From positions 1-21,629 of the forward strand of contig CAYGVJ010000094.1 of NCBI GenBank assembly GCA_964353255.1: DNA of 21,629 nucleotides, read 5' to 3'. The stretch is from VFZS01 sp964353255 (lineage in GTDB: Bacteria > Acidobacteriota > Terriglobia > Bryobacterales > Bryobacteraceae). A program made the translations under genes and the position numbers. This document shows, piece by piece, positions 19,380 to 21,629 of the stretch (its first letter is position 1; each line of letters opens with the position of its first letter). The notes below the pieces were generated by a model. The model was not told the origin of the DNA and did not search any database. It was given only the letters and a program-made list of their open reading frames with translations.

Positions 19380-20528
19380 ATGCGGTCTTCGTTAGTCGGC
19401 AAGCTACTTGTCGGCGCCCTGTGTGCGCTGGGAATCTCGCGTGCGGGCCCGATCTACTCTGTCCACCCGATCCAGACGCCCGCCGGCTGGACCGTAGGGT
19501 TCATGTCGGACCTCAACAACCTCGGCCAAGCAGTAGGCTGGGGGATTACTGGCGGCCACGAGCAGGGATTCGTCGGATCCACATCGGGCAGCACTCCCAT
19601 CCCCTTGCCGGAGGGATACTCTGACGCTCGGCCTTTTGGGATAAACGACTTGGGTCAGGTGACCGGGAACGCGAAGACGGGAGGGGGGTGGAGCACTAGC
19701 CGAGCCTTTATCGGAACCGCCGCCGCGAGTACCCTCATCCCCATGCCGGCTGGATGGTCAATGCCGCAGGCGTTCGGCATCAACAACTCCGGCCAGGTGG
19801 CCGGCTACGTGAACACGGACAGCACCACCCAGGCGTTCATCGGAACCATCTCCGGCCCCACTCTCATCTCCTTGCCTTCCGGGTGGTCATGGTCGCACGC
19901 CCGGGGCATTAACGACTCGGGCCAGGTGGCCGGCTGGGGGGGGCCGGACATCTTCTCTATGCAGGCATTCATCGGAACAACCTCCGGCAGTACCCCCATC
20001 CCCAGGCCAGCCGGGTGGTCAGAAGTGGTTTGGACGAAGGGTTACGGCATCAACAACTCCGGCCAGGTGGCCGGCCTGACGTTTGGGCACTACCCTCCGG
20101 AATTGGCGTTTATCGGAACCACCGCCGGCAGTACGGCCATCCCTTTCATTCCAGGAGCGGAGGGGCAGAACGTCGGCTTCTTCCCACTCAATAATGCCGG
20201 GCAGGTGGTCGGTGAGTGCTCCCCCGCCGACGCATGGCCCCCGGCTGGCTGGACTGGCGAGTGGATCTGGGATGCGCTACACGGCACCCGGATACTGAAT
20301 GATCTGGTACCGCAGGAATGGCGCGTCGGTGGTCCTCAGAGCATCAACGACAACGGCCAGATCCTTGCCGTGGGCGCCAACTCCAGCACTCATTTCGTCG
20401 GCTACGTGCTGCTGGATCCGATTCCGGAACCCACGACCGGCGTACTGCTGGCGGGCGGCCTAGTCGTGCTCGCGGTCCTCGTGCGCCGCAGACGTCCCCA
20501 TCGGCGTGCCGGCTCCCAGTGTGCTTGA
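19380..20528 (+). CDS. PEP-CTERM protein with HAF repeats
   Basis: A 382-residue exported protein. The signal peptide MRSSLVGKLLVGALCALG starts at the ATG preceded by GGAGG; an upstream in-frame ATG at 19332 lies in the -35 and is rejected. The body has seven HAF-type repeats with core N(N/D)xGQ(V/A)xG, alternating with AFIGTxxGSTxIPxPAGWS segments, probably forming a beta-propeller-like fold. The C-terminus PIPEPTTGVLLAGG, hydrophobic VVLAVLV and RRRRPHRR is a PEP-CTERM sorting tail, recognised by exosortase/archaeosortase-type enzymes and linked to surface display or exopolysaccharide. Function unknown. Its end is 30 bp from the end of the converging glycosidase-like gene. Confidence 0.9.
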   Translation: MRSSLVGKLLVGALCALGISRAGPIYSVHPIQTPAGWTVGFMSDLNNLGQAVGWGITGGHEQGFVGSTSGSTPIPLPEGYSDARPFGINDLGQVTGNAKTGGGWSTSRAFIGTAAASTLIPMPAGWSMPQAFGINNSGQVAGYVNTDSTTQAFIGTISGPTLISLPSGWSWSHARGINDSGQVAGWGGPDIFSMQAFIGTTSGSTPIPRPAGWSEVVWTKGYGINNSGQVAGLTFGHYPPELAFIGTTAGSTAIPFIPGAEGQNVGFFPLNNAGQVVGECSPADAWPPAGWTGEWIWDALHGTRILNDLVPQEWRVGGPQSINDNGQILAVGANSSTHFVGYVLLDPIPEPTTGVLLAGGLVVLAVLVRRRRPHRRAGSQCA

Positions 20529-20558
20529 CACCCACCCCCGCCACCGCCCCCCGCCCGC

Positions 20559-21629
20559 TCACACCTCCACCGCCACCACCTCGTGGTAGAGCACCGAGGG
20601 CACGGTGAGCGACAGGTAGCCGCCGGCTTCTTCCACACGCGGCGTCACCCCGCCCACCAGCAACTGCACCTTCTTGGCGCGGACGCCCTCGGGCAACCGC
20701 AAGCGCACCTGCTGCGCGCCCACCGGAATCGGCTCCCGGAACGGCCCCTTCATCATCATCGGATTGGTCAGATTGACCAGGTGTACCGTGATCGAGTCCT
20801 TCTGCCGCCACACGGTCACGTCCAGCACGCCCGGCCCGGTGACGGTGACAGGTCTGTCTTCGTGCGCGGCCCACTCGATGGCATTGCGCAGCAGCATGCC
20901 GTGGTCCACCGACAGAACCTCCCAGAAGGCCCGGTCAATGTCCCAGGGGAAATACACGACGCGGCTGTTGCCCACCTCGCGCAGGAAGACTCCCGGGATG
21001 TCCGTCCGAGGCTGACGCGGGTAGACCACCTCCATGGGCAAATCGGGATAAGACGGAATAAGCGTCAGCGGCGGATTCGGGTACAGCCCGGCCGGCGACG
21101 CATCCACGCGCCAGACCCCATTTATGATGCGCCCCGCATCCTCCAGGCCCCTCAGGATCCCGTGATGGCGGCCCGTCGCCGGGTCCTTCTCCAGCCGAAG
21201 ATAGGAGTTGTGCATGGGGCCTTCCGTGCGGCCGTTGAAGCGCGCGCCGAAGACGTCCGCCAGCCCGAAATCCTTCCGCCTGCGCCCCCACTCGTCGTAG
21301 AGCGAGGTCTCATAGGTGGCCAGCAGACTGCCACCGCGCCGGACATAGCCCCGCAACTGCTCGCACTGGGCGTCGGAGAGCGCCGCGAGGTTGGGCAGGA
21401 TGAGCAGTTTGAAACGGCCCGTCTGCTCAGTCCCCAGCAAGCGGTCATGGACCATTTCGAAGGGGATGCGGGCCTCGATCAGCGCCTGGTACATGCCGAG
21501 GATGTGATCCTCAACCTTCTCCCGCGCCCGCTCCCCGCCGTAGAAAGCAGCCGTCTGCTGAGAGTACACCACTGCCACGCGCGCCAGCGAGGCTTCGTTG
21601 CGCAGGTAGCGCTCGGCGCCGTGGTGCCA
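20559..21629 (-). CDS. glycosidase-like protein with beta-galactosidase trimerisation-type domain (C-terminal part)
   Basis: The last 356 residues of a larger protein whose N-terminus lies beyond the right edge; the frame is open to the last base (WHHGAERYLRNEASLARVAV). The segment VAVVYSQQTAAFYGG, FKLLILPNLAALSDAQCEQL and YVRRGGSLLATYETSLYDEW is the glutamine-amidotransferase-like trimerisation domain seen after the barrel of GH42-type beta-galactosidases. VVYFPWDIDRAFWEV and the beta-rich end (ITVHLVNLTNPMMMKG, LTVPSVLYHEVVAVEV) complete it. The missing part is expected to hold the TIM barrel, so substrate and activity cannot be judged. A GTG at 21578 is an internal codon, not the start. 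A 3' relic of a paralogue lies at 19064. Confidence 0.8.
   Translation of the reverse strand, partial: WHHGAERYLRNEASLARVAVVYSQQTAAFYGGERAREKVEDHILGMYQALIEARIPFEMVHDRLLGTEQTGRFKLLILPNLAALSDAQCEQLRGYVRRGGSLLATYETSLYDEWGRRRKDFGLADVFGARFNGRTEGPMHNSYLRLEKDPATGRHHGILRGLEDAGRIINGVWRVDASPAGLYPNPPLTLIPSYPDLPMEVVYPRQPRTDIPGVFLREVGNSRVVYFPWDIDRAFWEVLSVDHGMLLRNAIEWAAHEDRPVTVTGPGVLDVTVWRQKDSITVHLVNLTNPMMMKGPFREPIPVGAQQVRLRLPEGVRAKKVQLLVGGVTPRVEEAGGYLSLTVPSVLYHEVVAVEV

Overview
The window is GC-rich, densely coded bacterial DNA. Three features point to an Acidobacteria-like genome, possibly of the Solibacter/Bryobacter type: a Ser/Thr kinase fused to a TolB/PD40-type propeller, a PEP-CTERM protein with HAF repeats, and a large family of secreted or glycosidase-like proteins. 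This placement is an inference from gene content; no rRNA or marker gene is present. I saw no tRNA, rRNA or CRISPR array.

Left part (1-11046) is well-ordered chromosome. An ABC ATPase start (minus) and a small cupin (plus) are followed by a long minus-strand run, given here in transcription order: FHA-GAF-SpoIIE phosphatase (6970-5306), RHH antitoxin (5267-5025), PIN toxin (5038-4613), membrane Ser/Thr kinase with propeller (4591-1844), and then a class C-like serine hydrolase lipoprotein with its own TATAAT box. Divergent from the phosphatase are a membrane TPR protein and a Kef-type cation/proton antiporter. They are followed by a Phd/YefM-PIN toxin-antitoxin pair with a near-consensus promoter and a clear operator palindrome. 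The kinase, phosphatase and FHA domain look like a phospho-signalling unit with a toxin-antitoxin pair embedded in it.

Middle part (11047-15459): about 1 kb of non-coding DNA holds nine short perfect hairpins and two dispersed repeats (A and B). It is followed by a two-gene secreted-protein operon: a Gly-Val repeat protein with a tail-fibre-like C-terminal domain, and a gingipain-type C25 cysteine peptidase whose catalytic fold is split by an inserted jelly-roll-like domain.

Right part (15460-21629) is a plastic accessory region. Second copies of repeats A and B, two copies of repeat C, more hairpins, and a lone gene of unknown function with an RX4H (HEPN-like) motif lie next to an IS481-type insertion sequence. 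Beyond it is a gene graveyard: a 5' stub resembling a dienelactone hydrolase joined to the 3' stub of a glycosidase-like gene. A PEP-CTERM HAF-repeat protein and the intact 3' part of the same glycosidase-like family close the window.

The most interesting features are the hairpin array with its repeated blocks, the repeat-flanked RX4H gene with a leaderless-looking promoter, the toxin-antitoxin pair inside the signalling operon, and the split C25 peptidase.
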